Origin: Sinonovacula constricta | Lineage: Eukaryota > Mollusca > Bivalvia > Cardiida > Solecurtidae | Length of the DNA stretch: 64,000 bases | Assembly (NCBI GenBank): GCA_007844125.1 | Contig: CM017559.1 | Span: forward strand, 33,943,363 to 34,007,362 | Reading direction: 5' to 3' | Shown here: in pieces, positions 24,590 through 36,454 of the stretch | Numbering within the stretch: position 1 is the first letter of the stretch | Layout: each line of letters opens with the position of its first letter | The notes under the pieces: model-generated | Told to the model about the DNA's origin: nothing | The model's input: only the letters and a program-made list of their open reading frames with translations | Database searches by the model: none | Made by a program: the position numbers and the translations under genes

Positions 24590-24790
24590 CAAACAAGGTA
24601 AATGTAAATGTGACAAAAACACAGAGACGAGACATAACACACAAAAAGAAAAACCATCATTTACCGCCTTGGAACGGTCAGTCGGCAAAAGGGCCAACTG
24701 GGGTGCTTAAATCTGGTTTGTGGAGCGCTCCAACCTCGCACTTCCTGAAGGTTTTTCTATCAAACAAACAGTGTAAATAAAAATAGTTTA
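24590..24790 (+). repeat. Dispersed repeat F
   Basis: TTACCGCCTTGGAACGGTCA, GTCGGCAAAAGGGCCAACTG, GGGTGCTTAAATC and CCAACCTCGCACTTCCTGA match the same blocks at 28627-28720. The small open frame 24529-24780 is part of this repeat. Confidence 0.75.
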
Positions 24791-26250
24791 ACGAAATGAA
24801 GCAGACATATAACGGTGTCATACATGGAGCAAGGAAAAGGCAATTAACAGGGCAAATCTGTAACAGAATGCATCTTCCAACTAAAAATGACAGAAATTGC
24901 CAAAGCCATAAATGTATAAAAAATGAAAGTGTGACGTCACATGAGGGAAAATTTATGGAAACTAAAATTGCTACATGTAACAGTATTATAAAAATTATAA
25001 AACAAGTTCCGAAAAAATCTTATCAGTTTTGAGTAAATAAGCGTGTTACAAATCAAAAACATACCACAAAGGTCACAAAAAAGAAGAAACTTTCATTGAG
25101 TAAAATTACATTGTGATTATATATAAAACGCGTCTTAGCGACAGAAGCCTTACACGTGGAAAATTTCTGAATCCCCTGATTTTGTAAAGCGTTCAAAACG
25201 ACAATAATATAAGTTAAAACCGGAAATCGCCTTGAAAGATTTAAAAATATTTATATAATTCATATTAAACTGATAAGACTTCTTTTTAGAAAATGCCGAT
25301 ATAGGGACATCTATAGAATCATTTCTAACAATAAAGTCCATTTTCAAAATACAAAGCGAGATTATATAATATGGTTTTAATGGCTTAAAGAAATCGAATC
25401 AGTCAACTTTCACATACTTGGTTTTGTATAATATAATCTTGGTATATATGCCGTTACAAATGGAATAAATACCTGCCGAAGTATTAAAAAGGCTGCTGCG
25501 AATACCAGAAATTTAACGTACATGCATCTGCTATATGTAGAAATAAGATAATGGACGGCGTGTAACTTTAACGACAGCAGTGCCACCACCACCCACCAGG
25601 AGCCCGTGGTCGAGGTGTTATTTGTCGGACTCTCATTTCAATAAGAGCTCGAAACCCCAAATTTACGTAATTCTTCCTGCTTTTTTACTTGTTGCAAGTC
25701 GGTCTAACAATGAACATGGTATGTGGACTTTTTTTTCGCAAAAGATAGACGGATACAATATATGGCCTTCATGTTTTGGTAAAAGAATGTGAGAAAAAAA
25801 GATATGAAGCGTATTCAGGAAATGACGGTATTTTGTGATGGCTACAAAGTATGGCTTCCCGTGAACTCCATTAATATAACCCATGGTTAAAGTCACGTAC
25901 AAAAACGATTAATTTTATTCAGTTTGTTTTCTGGTATATTTATGTCCGTGATTTCTAACGTACGATACATTCTCACGATATACGTTAGAGGTTCTTGACA
26001 AGAAGGCATTTACAAAAATATCTAAGTACTTTCATTCTTCTTTCCTGGGATAAAATATTGCATGATGGAATTCGTAGCGGAACTAGAAAGTCAGAATGGC
26101 CTTTTATACTTGATATTATGTTTTATATTATATATTACAATATAAATAGTGTAGGCGCAGATCAAATTTTACCGTAAGGGGTGCGTGATTATTTTACTTT
26201 ATGTTGTGCGAAAGGATGCGTTTTAGCGAAATGTATGAATGAATCTTTTT
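24791..26250. other. No gene seen
   Basis: AT-rich. A possible eroded tRNA-like head lies at 25590-25655 (GGAGCCCGTGGTCGAGG ... GAGCTCGAAACCCC), too decayed to assign. Open frames overlap antisense to each other. Confidence 0.4.
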
Positions 26251-26270
26251 AAATGCTGGATATGTGGGAA

Positions 26271-26519
26271 TTTGCCGGAATTTTTACTGATACTGTGCAG
26301 CGATAGAGGCACTTATGAGGTGTCCAGGGACTGAACCCGGCCGGTCCATTATACTGACACCGACGAGTCAGGCGTCATGTTGTCCCCTTAGCACCGAGCG
26401 TTAGGAGGGAAGCCACTACTACCAACTTTAAAGTCTTTGGTTTTACCCGGCCAGGGTTTGAACCCGCGACCTCCCGATCCGCAAGCCGACGCTCTACCGC
26501 TTAAGCTATGGCGGACGGT
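26271..26519 (-). mobile_element. SINE family C
   Basis: Minus strand: tRNA-like head with GCGGTAGAGCGTCGGCTTGC and box B GGGTTCAAACCC, then AAAGACTTTAAAGTTGGTAG, TAGTGGCTTCCCTCC, GGGGACAACATGACGCC, GGTTCAGTCCCTGGACACC and a 3' end AAAATTCCGGCAAATTCCC. Confidence 0.9.
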
Positions 26520-26935
26520 TAATTGCTGAAAATGTGTTGATGTGTTCAAACCAAAAATTAAACCTTCTACAAATTTAAAAAAGACATAAATTGATATAGA
26601 ATACATTATATTTTAAGTTTGTTCCAGAAATTAAAGGTGGAGCGCGCGCCGGATTCACCAAAATCCCATGTAAACCCGCTTTTGACAATAACATGATTTT
26701 ACAAGGCAATATGAGTTGACGCATTAAATATGAAGTTTAGAAATAGACTCTAAATTCCGTATCATAATTAGCCGTGCATCAGTATCTTTCAGGCGTGGGG
26801 TATGCCTTTTTATATTTATTGTCGCTTGAGAAACACATTATTTCAACATATAAGACATTCTATCGCATGCATATTTCCAAAGCCATTTGGTAGAAACTGC
26901 ATTAAGCAATGTGTAACATCTCATGGTTTGTCAGG

Positions 26936-27175
26936 GCAGGGATGGATCCAGGGGATGGGGGAGGGGGCGGAGAGGGATGCATACCCCACCACCAACCAGG
27001 TAAAAGAGTAAAGTTGTGAACACACATGTAAGCTTAAAAATAGTAAGATTTTAAAGTACTTTTCTGCTTAGGTCGAAGTTATGGTCCTTAACTGTGTACA
27101 CATCTAGTACTTACAGCGATAAAATTGATATTGATTCATACCCCCTCCCACCAAAAGTTTCTGGATCCGCCCCTG
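26936..27175. mobile_element. Short hAT-like MITE with target duplication
   Basis: Starts GCAGGGATGGATCCAGG and ends CTGGATCCGCCCCTG. The left end also carries a G-rich block and the right end carries its C-rich inverse (ACCCCCTCCCACC). TGTCAGG lies directly outside both ends (26929-26935, 27176-27182). No coding capacity. Confidence 0.7.
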
Positions 27176-27211
27176 TGTCAGGTAGTCCAATGTCATAACC
27201 ACTTCTAAGTC

Positions 27212-27262
27212 ATTTGTCTGGGGTCTTCCCTTACTTTCGAAAACTAAACGTCGCTGTGCATT
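27212..27262 (+). mobile_element. SINE family A body fragment
   Basis: CATTTGTCTGGGGTCTTCC and AAACGTCGCTGTGCA keep the order of the family-A body; head and tail are missing. Confidence 0.55.
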
Positions 27263-27902
27263 CTCCACGTCAGAGGTACACGTAAGGCGGTATCCGACAG
27301 TTTGGACCAAAATTTTATTTTCTCAAAAAACCAAATATGTCATTGTTACATGAAAAGATTCCGCAAAATTCTGTTTCTTTGAAGCCCTAGATCTGCGTGA
27401 ACAGTCAATTATATATTCTAACTCGTTATTGCAAACATATATATCCTATCCGAGCCACGATGCAGAAAAAGCTATTTTTAAACTAAGAAAAACACATAAC
27501 CGCTTACTTTTCAGATCACGTTATATCGTCATACGGGTATTCCGATCTGACGTCGATATGATAGCTGATTTTAGCAAACCCCACTATCGAGCTTTTTATA
27601 GAGCTGGCAAAACGCTCATTAAGAGAAATATTCTTTCGCGGTTAATACTGGCTAACAATATAGTTAGTGTTCAAAATTGTCCTTATTTAGACTATTAAAG
27701 AATTAGTTCATACAGAAATTATGCATATTATACGCTCATCCCTTTTTTTCAATGGCCTCGTTTGCCCTATATAACCAATCTTTATATTATGGATATTATT
27801 TGGGTGATCACAAACATAATTACGCGATAAATTAGTTTCGTTCTCGTAAACATTCCTGATCGTTTCGTCAAAAAATAGTAGTCCGGTTTAGAGCAGGTGC
27901 AC

Positions 27903-27957
27903 AAATATCGGTTGATAAAGCTCATCTTTATCACACGGGTTATATCAACCGATATTT
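27903..27957. repeat. Perfect 15-bp inverted repeat (hairpin)
   Basis: AAATATCGGTTGATA at 27903-27917 is exactly inverse to TATCAACCGATATTT at 27943-27957, with a 25-base loop that itself contains ATAAAG/CTTTAT. No poly-U follows, so not a terminator. It may be a MITE core or a protein-binding palindrome. Confidence 0.8.
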
Positions 27958-28104
27958 AAAGAGATTTTGGGATAAATGAAAAGTTTAAATCTGTATTTTA
28001 TTTGCTTACATTAAAATCGTATATTATAATCGTAGTTTAACATTGACACATATATCTATATACGCAATCATAATCTTCATATCGTCAGGTGTTTGTCCTA
28101 ATCA

Positions 28105-28200
28105 TCGCATCGACACACTTATGGGCATAATGACTACGTCCAACTAATTATTAGAAATACCCCACCAGCTCATCGCAGATTAGCTGGAAAACCTCCCTAC
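28105..28200 (-). mobile_element. SINE family A body fragment
   Basis: Minus strand: GTAGGGAGGTTTTCCAGC, TGCGATGAGCTGGTGGGG, ACTAATTAGTTGGACGTAG. It directly abuts a family-B fragment, which suggests a recombination or deletion between two SINE copies. Confidence 0.65.
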
Positions 28201-28205
28201 AATAA

Positions 28206-28334
28206 ATGGAACTATCCATATATTTGCATAAGCGTTAGCTAGGGAGCTATAGCACTACCATTTTTAACGACTTTGGTATGTCGCGGCACGGGATCGAACC
28301 CGGGGCCTTCCGTACCTGGAGCCGACGCTCTACC
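28206..28334 (-). mobile_element. SINE family B fragment
   Basis: Minus strand: head (GGTAGAGCGTCGGCTCCAGG, GGTTCGATCCCGTGCC) to mid-body (AATGGTAGTGCTATAGCTCC). Truncated at both ends. Confidence 0.85.
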
Positions 28335-28496
28335 ATGAGCAAAATAATACAAAAATAAGCAAATTATATTTTATATAAACATGAAATATATTAATCTACA
28401 CACAAGGGAGAAAACTAAAACATTTTCCCGTCAATCACCACACCAGTGGTCACGTGCCTGTTAGACTATTTTGAACACTACCTATATTGTGAGATT

Positions 28497-28740
28497 CCTA
28501 TGAGCATTGCAACATATACCAAACTCCGAAAAGGCACAGAACAAAGGTATTTCACATGCAAGCCAAGCGAAAAGTAAGAACAAATTGGTGATGAGTCATT
28601 TAACGAAAAGAGAAAACCCGACAGTTACCGCCTTGGAACGGTCAGTCGGCAATATGGACCGACTGGGGTGCTTAAACCGGTTTTACAGAGCTCTAACCTC
28701 GCACTTCCTGACGAGTTTCTCAAATGCAAGCAATGAAAAG
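28497..28740 (+). repeat. Dispersed repeat F, best copy
   Basis: GAGCATTGCAACATATACCA, ACATGCAAGCCAAGCG, GTTACCGCCTTGGAACGG, TCAGTCGGCAATATGGACCG, CTGGGGTGCTTAAACCGG and CTCTAACCTCGCACTTCCTG. It is preceded by repeat-E-like TTTTGAACACTACCTATATTG, so E and F may be parts of one larger element. Confidence 0.78.
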
Positions 28741-29087
28741 AAAAACGATCTATTTGAATACAAAATGTCTAAGCGCTGATATTTTCGGTAAGTTATGACG
28801 AAAGAGGTGACGTCATTAAAAAAAAAAGTCCACATAGTGTTTAGAAAAGAATATGCTATTATTTCGATTTGTAAAACTACACAAAATGGTTGACTATAAA
28901 AGAAATTAACTTTCTGAATCATAAACAAACATGACCAGAGACGAATAAATGGTTGTAGCATCCTGTTCATGTGAAGATGGTTTTGAAGAACCAAAGACCA
29001 ATGTCCATCAAAGAAAATACACGTAACATCCTTATAGGACGAATTAAATGACAACAGAGATTACATCATAATTTGCAAATCTATAAA

Positions 29088-29295
29088 AGCACGACACTGG
29101 TGCTAAAACCGATATGTACGTCAGAGCAGATTACCCGGATGACGATATAATGTCATAAAAGTAAGTTGTCACGTGGGTTTCTTAATTTAAAAAATAGCTA
29201 TCTCTGCAGCGTGACTCCGCTAAGAAATACCTTTTTGCAATTACGAGCGGGGATTGTTGCGTCACTGTTCACACATGTCTTGGGCATCAAATGTC
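29088..29295 (+). repeat. Dispersed repeat E, second half
   Basis: GATATGTACGTCAGAGCAG, CCCGGATGACGATATAATG, TAGCTATCTCTGCAGCGTGA and AATACCTTTTTGCAATTACG match 21610-21760. Confidence 0.72.
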
Positions 29296-30094
29296 TTGGC
29301 CATTAATGAACAGCATTCTGCAGGACCTCTTTATGTAAAATGACTTATTTGGTTATTTGAGAAATTATTTTATTTGGTCCAAACTCTCGAATACAGTCTT
29401 TAAATGTACACGTAGCTCTAGGTGAACACAACGCATGCTTGCTTACAAACGTTTGTTACCAGTTGGCAGTTGTTTTACCCTGGGTGTACCCACTTCAAAT
29501 CAACATCCAGCCCGATGGCTGCCGTTTATCTTTAGCAAGTGTCTCGTTCTCGAGGAAATGAAACTATTTCCTTCCGATATTGTTTCATCACAAAGCTGCC
29601 TCGTTCATTTCTTGTTATTTACTCTACCGGACAATATGTGTTTGCTTTGTTCCCTACATCTTCTTTTATGACTCCTTGTATTGACTCAGTGGACATAAGT
29701 GCAAGACTTCGGGGGCTAATCCAATTTGTTCAAGCAAGGTGTATTTGATTTACCTAAGGCTGCTTCCACTAAAGCATTGTATGCTGACGTCAAGAAAAGA
29801 ATGAAACAAAAAATATTTAAACCAATTATATTTTTTGTAACAACGCTCTCACTCAACCTTTCGGCAAATTGCCTTTTTCAAGAGTTAAACAAACAATTTC
29901 TGTCGCTACATATTTGCAAACATTTATGTGCACTGCAAGACGGAATATTTTTGGTCAATTTGGACCATTGTGGTAATTAATCAATACATTAAAAGGGATA
30001 GATCCGTATAAATCGTGTTAACCTTTAGTATACATTACAAATTTTAGAAGAAAAATGGCTGACCAATAATGTATAAACAAATAAGCCTGAGGGA

Positions 30095-30367
30095 AAGGAT
30101 TTGCCGGCATTTTTGCTGACACTGCGCAGCGACATTTCTATCATTGTAGCACATGGGCACTTATGTGGTGCCCAGGGACTGAACCCGGCCGGTACATTTT
30201 ACTGACTCCGGTGAGTCAGGCGTAATGCTGTCCCCTTAGCCCTGAGCATTAGGAGGGAAGCCACTACTACCAACTTTTAAGTCTTTGGTTTGACCCGGCC
30301 AGGGTTTGAACCTGCGACCTCCCAATCCGCAAACCGACGCTCTACCACTTGAGCAATAGCCGCCGGT
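30095..30367 (-). mobile_element. SINE family C
   Basis: Minus strand: head TGGTAGAGCGTCGGTTTGCG and GGTTCAAACCCTGGCCGG, AAAGACTTAAAAGTTGGTAG, GGGGACAGCATTACGCC, CAGTCCCTGGGCACCAC, 3' end AAAATGCCGGCAAATCC. About 90% like the copy at 26271. Confidence 0.92.
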
Positions 30368-30589
30368 AAAAAATAAACCAGAGATGCACTGTCTTACTTG
30401 TTACATCATTATGACAAAAGTCATTTTATTCACACCCACTACATTACAAGTAATACAGCATTAATAAGAAAATATGGCATAGAAAAAAATACAGGATATG
30501 TTAAAATTTACCAAAGCACTAGACACATGTATACATTTGGCAGGTAATGCAGAATTAATAAAAATCAGATACATTACAAGAATAGAAAA

Positions 30590-30690
30590 AACGCAAACTT
30601 AACAGCCTTTGAACGGTCAGTAGGCAAATTACCAGACTTGTGTGATAAAGGCGGTTTTGGAGAGCTCTAAGCTCACATTTCTGGCATTCT
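30590..30690 (+). repeat. Dispersed repeat F, partial
   Basis: AACAGCCTTTGAACGGTCAG, TAGGCAAATTACC and GAGAGCTCTAAGCTCACATTTC match the F core. Confidence 0.6.
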
Positions 30691-30711
30691 CCTCTAATAC
30701 AAATAGTGATT

Positions 30712-30894
30712 GTTTTTTTTAAATACATCGCAGCGACCAATTATTATCATTATAGAAGACGCAAGAAACCCGTCTAGGTAGAACCACCAGCGCACCGCAC
30801 CACATTAAAGTCCCTTGCCCTGAACGGGAGTCGAACTTACGCGGTGAGAGTCTAAGCGGTCAGAGGAGTTACAAATCGGCGACTCTACCACTAC
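30712..30894 (-). mobile_element. SINE family A
   Basis: Minus strand: GTAGAGTCGCCGATTTGTAA, GACTCCCGTTCAGGG, TGCGCTGGTGGTTCTACC, ATTGGTCGCTGCGATGTATT, then a poly-A-like tail (T-run on the + strand). Confidence 0.9.
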
Positions 30895-31309
30895 AAGAAG
30901 TAAAAAGAAAACACTTGTTTTAATCCAAGGCAGCCCAAATTATGACGTAAATTTAGAACTGACATAACACAATACAAACGCCGTAAATGAGAGGAATAGG
31001 CGTATTAATTCTGGTGTAAAAACGCTACACGAAATACTACTTTGTGGAAGAAAACACCAAACTCAATTTTTTAACATAAATTCATTTAAAATTTTATACA
31101 TTCTGGAAGAAATTACTTAACCTACTCGAAATGAAACAAACAACAACAATAGCAAAAACCATCGTGGCAAATCTGACACAAAACAACAATTTAACCAACT
31201 TCAAGAGCTAAAGACGGAGAGGCAGTGGATTCTGACCTGGGGGATATTCACAGTGCAAATGTACCTGAAACGTAATAAGTAGTTAAATATAAAAAAAATC
31301 CTGTACTTT

Positions 31310-31770
31310 CCTAATTGCTATATTTATGAAAAAGACACGCTGGGTTTGCGACCACGTTAACATCAAACACCGTGTTCCTTGTTTGGGCGCCGCAAGTACA
31401 GTTCACTTCTTCTACGCGGTGCATTTGTCTTTAAGTCAAATGACATTGTCATCATTTACTAATCCTAATGTTGAAGTCATTTTTATTTCCATGTTAGTAA
31501 CTTTTCGCACTGCTTGTATCGTGTCTTTAGAACCGTTTTAACAAATTGCTTGTCCGAGATGTGAACGTCTTTTGCAAGCTAGTTCCGGTATATTCGGAAC
31601 TCCTTTGATGCAGTCACTGTGTGGATAGCGTGCGCCCCAAACAGGTAAATAATATCGTTGTTTGCACAATTACGCGGCGCCGGTCTAGTATATCTTTAAT
31701 GTTTCACCTCGCTCTGCAATGTCTGCTGCCACATGTAATGTTTGTGTTATGCCCTGTTTGGGTGTTAAAG
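31310..31770. other. GC-richer block with repeated CCCTGTTTGGG-type motif
   Basis: CCTTGTTTGGGCGCCGC at about 31378, its inverse GCGCCCCAAACAGG at about 31632 and GCCCTGTTTGGGTG at about 31751. Otherwise single-copy in this window, with moderate CpG. Whether this is an eroded inverted-repeat element or regulatory DNA is open. Confidence 0.35.
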
Positions 31771-33266
31771 GCTGTATCCACTGAATAAGGCACTAAAGGA
31801 AATTAAATTAAGTAAAAAAAACGATAATAAAAGTTTGAATAGCAACTTCTTATTAAACTTTGCTTTTTTGGCCAAGTTTCCTTCTAATTATGTATCTCAA
31901 AGAATTACAAAAGAAGAAAACAGGTGATATTTTTAGTAACATGTACATATGTGTTAATATGGATGATACGGTTGATACATCGTTTTAATGAATTCGCCGA
32001 AAGTTTCACATCTTTTTATTTGTTTTTCAGAATTCTGAAAATACTTATGTCTGGATAAAAACCATGCCAGCATGGAACCACATCACCTTGTGAACGCACA
32101 CTCGATCAACACTGTTTCCGATAAAGGCCGAATCCAGACGGTCATCATATTAAAAAACAAACGGTCATTACGATTAAACTTATTGACTGATATCATGTTG
32201 CAGTAGTATATAATATGTTCTATTAAAATGATTTTACAAGGTTTTTTTTTTTTCATTTTAAAGCTGCGTAGCCTTTTAATATTTTTTTTCAGATTCCGCG
32301 CGGTTTTTGCAAAGCGTATTGGGAACCCCATGTTACGATTGTCACATATCTGTATAAACCTTTCTTGGACTGTCACTAGCGGCAGCCATTTTGTTGTCTA
32401 TATATGCAATGTGAAAGTCACGTGACCTTTTGACGCGTCATTGAGCCGCGGTAAAAATAGCCGCGGAGAATTCCCTTTGACATTTTGTAAACAAAAAACT
32501 AACAAAAAACAATAACAACAACAACAAATCAAGAAAAATAACAACAGCACGGTTTAAACTAGTTAAGGATGAAAACTCGTGCTTGAAAGTAATGCGTGAT
32601 TTTAGTAGCAACGAATACATGCGTCCACTACTATTTTCAGGTTTTAAATTATCCACGGAACTCAAATTCGATATTTAGCCTTTAAATAATAATCATAAAA
32701 GCTTCGATGTTAAAATTTAACTTTGAACAAAAATCTTTTCTCAAGTTTTCCGATCGTTGGTATAAAGGCCTTTTGAGCGTCTTTCATTGAAGAGTATATC
32801 AATTTCGTTCAGACTCGGTTAATTAAATACAGCATTAATTCTACTGATCAAATATTATAACTTTTTAACAGATTAGAATCGTAATAAAACGCAACGTCAT
32901 TGCAGACAAGATAAAGTTCTGTTTGATAATAAACATTAGAGGATAATATAAAAACTTAAAAACCTAAGAACCGGTTTCCAACATGATTTTTTTATATGAT
33001 CAAATGACGTCATTTCCTTTATATAATGACGTTGCGACACTTATCATACGTTAGCGATCACCTGTAACAATGTAGTTAAAATATAACAGCTTATCATTGA
33101 TCCTAAATTAGCTTAACTAATATCTGCACTTGCACCATTGCAGTCTCTCCAGCTAAGGGTATTATCTCGTTTACCATTCTCTTCTCGGAACCCGGTACAT
33201 GTAGCTATAAAAATAAAGCTTTATGACATCAGAACACACTTATATTCACAGTGCTATCTTTAAAAA
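31771..33266. other. AT-rich stretch, no gene seen
   Basis: Open frames on both strands around 32083-32665 overlap and have low complexity (poly-A/T). No splice-bounded exon was recognised. Confidence 0.45.
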
Positions 33267-33267
33267 A

Positions 33268-33309
33268 CACCGTACCTGGAGCCGACGCTCTACCGATTGC
33301 GCTACCAAT
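33268..33309 (-). mobile_element. SINE family B head fragment
   Basis: CCGTACCTGGAGCCGACGCT and CTACCGATTGCGCTACC: only about 40 bp of the tRNA-like head remains. Confidence 0.8.
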
Positions 33310-33477
33310 TTATTTCAGGCCGGCGACATACAACTCAGTATTTGTGCAGTTTGGATAAAATTTGGTAGGAAATTAAACATAAATACGGGACTGATTTAGG
33401 TCAAAAGCCGCCACACTTCATTAGGTTTGAAACAACATCAAACATATGCCCTCATCGAATAACATGGGCATATTGTT

Positions 33478-33915
33478 TTGCAGATGTCGGTTGGTAGACC
33501 GTTTCGTTTCCGATCGATATCTAGAGAACGGATGAGCCCCAAATCTTCAAAACTGGTAGAGGCAATGGTAAAGATAACTAGACGACGCCCCATTGGTTTT
33601 GGGGGGTCAATGATCAAAAGGTCAACGTTACAGGGACCTAAAAATGGATTTTGGTTCCCAATTGATTTCTAAATAACGGATGAGCCCCCAATCTTCAACA
33701 TTGGTAGAGACAATGGTAACGATAAATAGATGATCCCCATTGGTTTGGGGGTTAGTGGTCTAAAGGTCCAAAGGTCCAAAGGTCAAGGTCAAAGTGACCT
33801 AAAAGGGATTTACAATTCTGATTGGCATCTAGAGAAGCATTAGCCTACAATCCTTAAATTTAGTAGGAACAATGGCCATGACAATTGGATGAAATTATTT
33901 ATGATGCGTGAAGAT
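33478..33915. repeat. Decayed ~180-bp repeats with GGTCAAGGTCAAAGTGACCT core
   Basis: Three loose units, each with ACGGATGAGCCCC(A)AATCTTCAA or GAAGCATTAGCCTACAATCC, TGGTAGAG(G/A)CAATGGTAA and CCCCATTGGTTT(T)GGGG. The 33478-33672 open frame is part of this. Similar GGTCACTAGGTCA-type phrasing is at 40450-40870. Probably an old transposon-derived repeat. Confidence 0.65.
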
Positions 33916-34545
33916 GCCACTATTCCTTCTTTTGTCTATACTAGGTATGTCTGCTAAAGAAGTCCTTTACCTTCATCAAGCCTTAACCACATTCATTAAA
34001 ACCGGTGGCCAAAATCGGCGGGGATATAAATTCAACGAATTGGCTTGCAATGTTTCAACACAAGTCTTTAATTTGTAAAAGCGCTCAAACTATTTATGGG
34101 CACTTTTAAACATTGCTGACAATGGAAAGTTTTACACAAATAGGGTTTGCTTGTGTTTACATTTAACACTTAACATAAAATCTATTAACGTTTACTAGTA
34201 CAAATGAAATATACGTATTTCTTATATACAGATGTATTTATGTGCAGAACAATTTTACTATGCGGAAGCACAAACCCCCATAATCGGCTAGTTGTGAAAC
34301 GTTATGGTATAGAGGTGACAAAAAATAATAACGGCACCGTTTATGCATAGAATCATTTGCTAGTTCATGATGAACTCCTCGGATATCCCCTACCGGATGC
34401 TGCGCGAAAACATTGCGCATGCAGTTCAACTAACGTATGGTTAAGACACAAACAGACAATCTGAAAACGCGGAAGGTCAACTACTTGCAAATCAGAGAAA
34501 TTGATGAAAGAACGTCTACGGTAATTTGAATTGATTGACCAGTTT

Positions 34546-34868
34546 TTTTTTTGTTTATTGTTTATTGGGTTTATCGTCCCACCAACAGTATTTCAGTTAT
34601 CTGGAGACGGTGTCCACTTGAAGCAGATATAGTGCTGCCTTCACTGTGTATAGCATGCCGTGAACACCTGGCATGATACCACACCCAGTCACATTATCCT
34701 GACACCGGGTCAACCAGTCGTGGAACTACCCTTATATTTGCTTGAGCGTTAGCAAGGGAGCTATACCACTACCATTTTTAACGACTTTGGTATGTCGCGG
34801 CCCGGGTTGGAACCCGGGGCCTCCCGTACCTGGAGCCGACGCTCTACCGATTGCGCTACCAGGTCCGG
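34546..34868 (-). mobile_element. SINE family B, full length, 14-bp target duplication
   Basis: About 97% alike to the copy at 19333. TGATTGACCAGTTT is present at 34532-34545 and 34869-34882. The box-B region reads GGTTCCAACCCGGGCC on the minus strand. The intact duplication and high similarity indicate a fairly recent insertion. Confidence 0.95.
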
Positions 34869-34882
34869 TGATTGACCAGTTT

Positions 34883-35948
34883 ACTCGGTATATGCTGATA
34901 TGAAAAGAAGCTTACCGTGCACTTTAAAGGAAAGGCTGTCTCAAAATGGTTTCACGGATCAAGGACACGACGCGTCGCCATAGTTTTGACAGTGAGAATT
35001 CCCCTACTTTTAGCATTAAGTATGTATTGTTTCCCCATGATGAGGTATGTTTCAAAACTTCATAACAATCTACTTAAGAAAGCACGTGATCTCAGGAAGG
35101 TGATTATATCAAAGGAAAACCCGTTCTTGCCTTCTGACACGATAGTAATTAGTAAGGCAAACTCACGCTGCTGTGTTTGGAACAACTCGCTTGTTTTCGC
35201 TTGTCTTTATCTACATGTCAATTGCGAATCACGCCGTTGTCATAGTGATGCGAGAAGCGCTCATTGTCCAAACATTGTGATTGGTACCACGCTGTTCGAG
35301 ATATAAATGTCACTTCGTCGCTGGTTGGAAGATAAAATTGGACCATATTAACTACAGTGAAACAATTTAAAACAAGAATGATATGACTCAGAATAATGGC
35401 TAAAACAAAAGCAACTAAAAATCCCTTCATGTAAGCCCTGTTCTAATACAAATAAATTGTTTAAACTTGTCAATAAATATTATAACACAGTTATGTTAAT
35501 ATGTGTACGTCTTTGCCAAAAATGCCTAATGCAGAAAAAAATTACAAAATCCTGCATGAAACAAACATAATTTAGACTGCCATGCAAAAGATTCTGTGTT
35601 CAAATTATACACTACCAAGCATGTTTGGCGATGTAACTTTTAAATTTATGAAAGCTGAAACACAGAACGACCTAAGAATGACTCTTCTGTCGACACAACT
35701 CTCCAGCCTTCATACACGGCGAAAGTAGTGCGAGAACAGAAAGAAATAGGGTTGTCAAAACGGACTACATGTATAGCTTAGGGTTTCAAATCTCTTTCAC
35801 ACCCCGAAATTCATGCATCGACGTTGTGGATTGATTTTACAATTTTGCTGTACAAATATACTATAATTATTTCATGTAAGCTTTTTCACAAAATCATGAA
35901 AAATAACAATATTTTATCCCTATATGTATGTTATTTTTCGCACCACAG
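34883..35948. other. No confirmed gene; a 129-codon open frame
   Basis: A plus-strand open frame at 34917-35306 is long for this AT-rich sequence, but it has no domain, no signal peptide and no splice context, and the other strand is also partly open. Most likely chance. Confidence 0.3.
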
Positions 35949-36100
35949 ATGTGCTACGTGACCGGAACTGGGGTATTGTTTGTGGGTCTGATGGGCTACT
36001 CAAATGATGAACTTATTGATTGCTGCAAGAACGCCAGCCTCTGTACAAGCGAACCATACTGTGACCTCGTCTTTGAGATTGATATAATGGGGCTTAACGG
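35949..36100 (+). CDS. Jagged/Delta-like Notch ligand, exon 2 (start of MNNL domain)
   Basis: Acceptor CACCACAG, donor GG|GTAGGT; phase 0 in, phase 2 out. The reading MCYVTGTGVLFVGLMGYSND, then DCCKNASLC and YCDLVFEIDIMGLN, follows the N-terminal (MNNL/C2-like) domain of Notch ligands. It resembles the G-x-F-x-L-x-[IL] strand, the CC pair, the spaced C, and the C-D-x-x-F-x-[VI]-x-[LI] strand of Jagged proteins. The Cys normally found within that last strand (F-x-V-C-L-K) is replaced by Asp, so one disulphide may be missing. The first Met here is internal: the exon opens in mid-domain and needs a signal peptide upstream. The receptor would be Notch on a neighbouring cell. Confidence 0.7.
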
Positions 36101-36187
36101 GTAGGTAACAATAACTATGCGCAAGTTCTCAAACAACATGCTTCCGGGAGTGTTGGTTGTGTTTTTGACCTAGCGGAAATATTATTG

Positions 36188-36454
36188 TTTTTATTGGGTT
36201 TATCGTCCCACCAACAGTATTTCAGTTATTCGGAGATGGTGTCCACATGAAGCAGATATAGTGCTGCCTTCACTAAAATAGCGTGCCGTTATCACGTGAC
36301 ATGATACCACACCCAATCACATCATCCTGACCCCGGGCCTACCAATCTTGGAACTTCCCTTATATTTGCTAGAGCGTTAGCAAGGGTGCTATACGACTAC
36401 CACATTTAATGACTTTGGTATGCCCCGAATCTAACCCGGGGCGTTCAAAAGACC
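36188..36454 (-). mobile_element. SINE family B, head-truncated, 9-bp target duplication
   Basis: In the intron between exons 2 and 3. The 3' end is intact (ATACTGTTGGTGGGACGATA) and the head is lost after the box-B region. ATATTATTG flanks it at 36179-36187 and 36455-36463. Clear 5' truncation, as expected for target-primed insertion. Confidence 0.92.

Larger units (their letters stand above)
14765..35948 (+). other. Proposed first intron of the Notch-ligand-like gene (about 21.2 kb)
   Basis: Donor GTAAGC at 14765, acceptor CACCACAG ending at 35948. No other coding exon was recognised within. It holds a 65-bp array, duplications, SINEs of all three families (mostly on the minus strand) and several GC-richer non-repetitive blocks. 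Confidence 0.4.

Noticed and set aside
28683..29054. 123-codon minus-strand open frame
   Set aside because: It lies partly in dispersed repeat F, and nothing recognisable is encoded.
34917..35306. 129-codon plus-strand open frame
   Set aside because: No domain, signal or splice context; overlapping frame also open on the other strand; kept only as a note in the intron.
36101..36106. Alternative donor GTAACA four bases downstream of the chosen exon-2 donor
   Set aside because: Using it would add GTAG and shift the frame out of phase with exon 3; GG|GTAGGT keeps the reading open.
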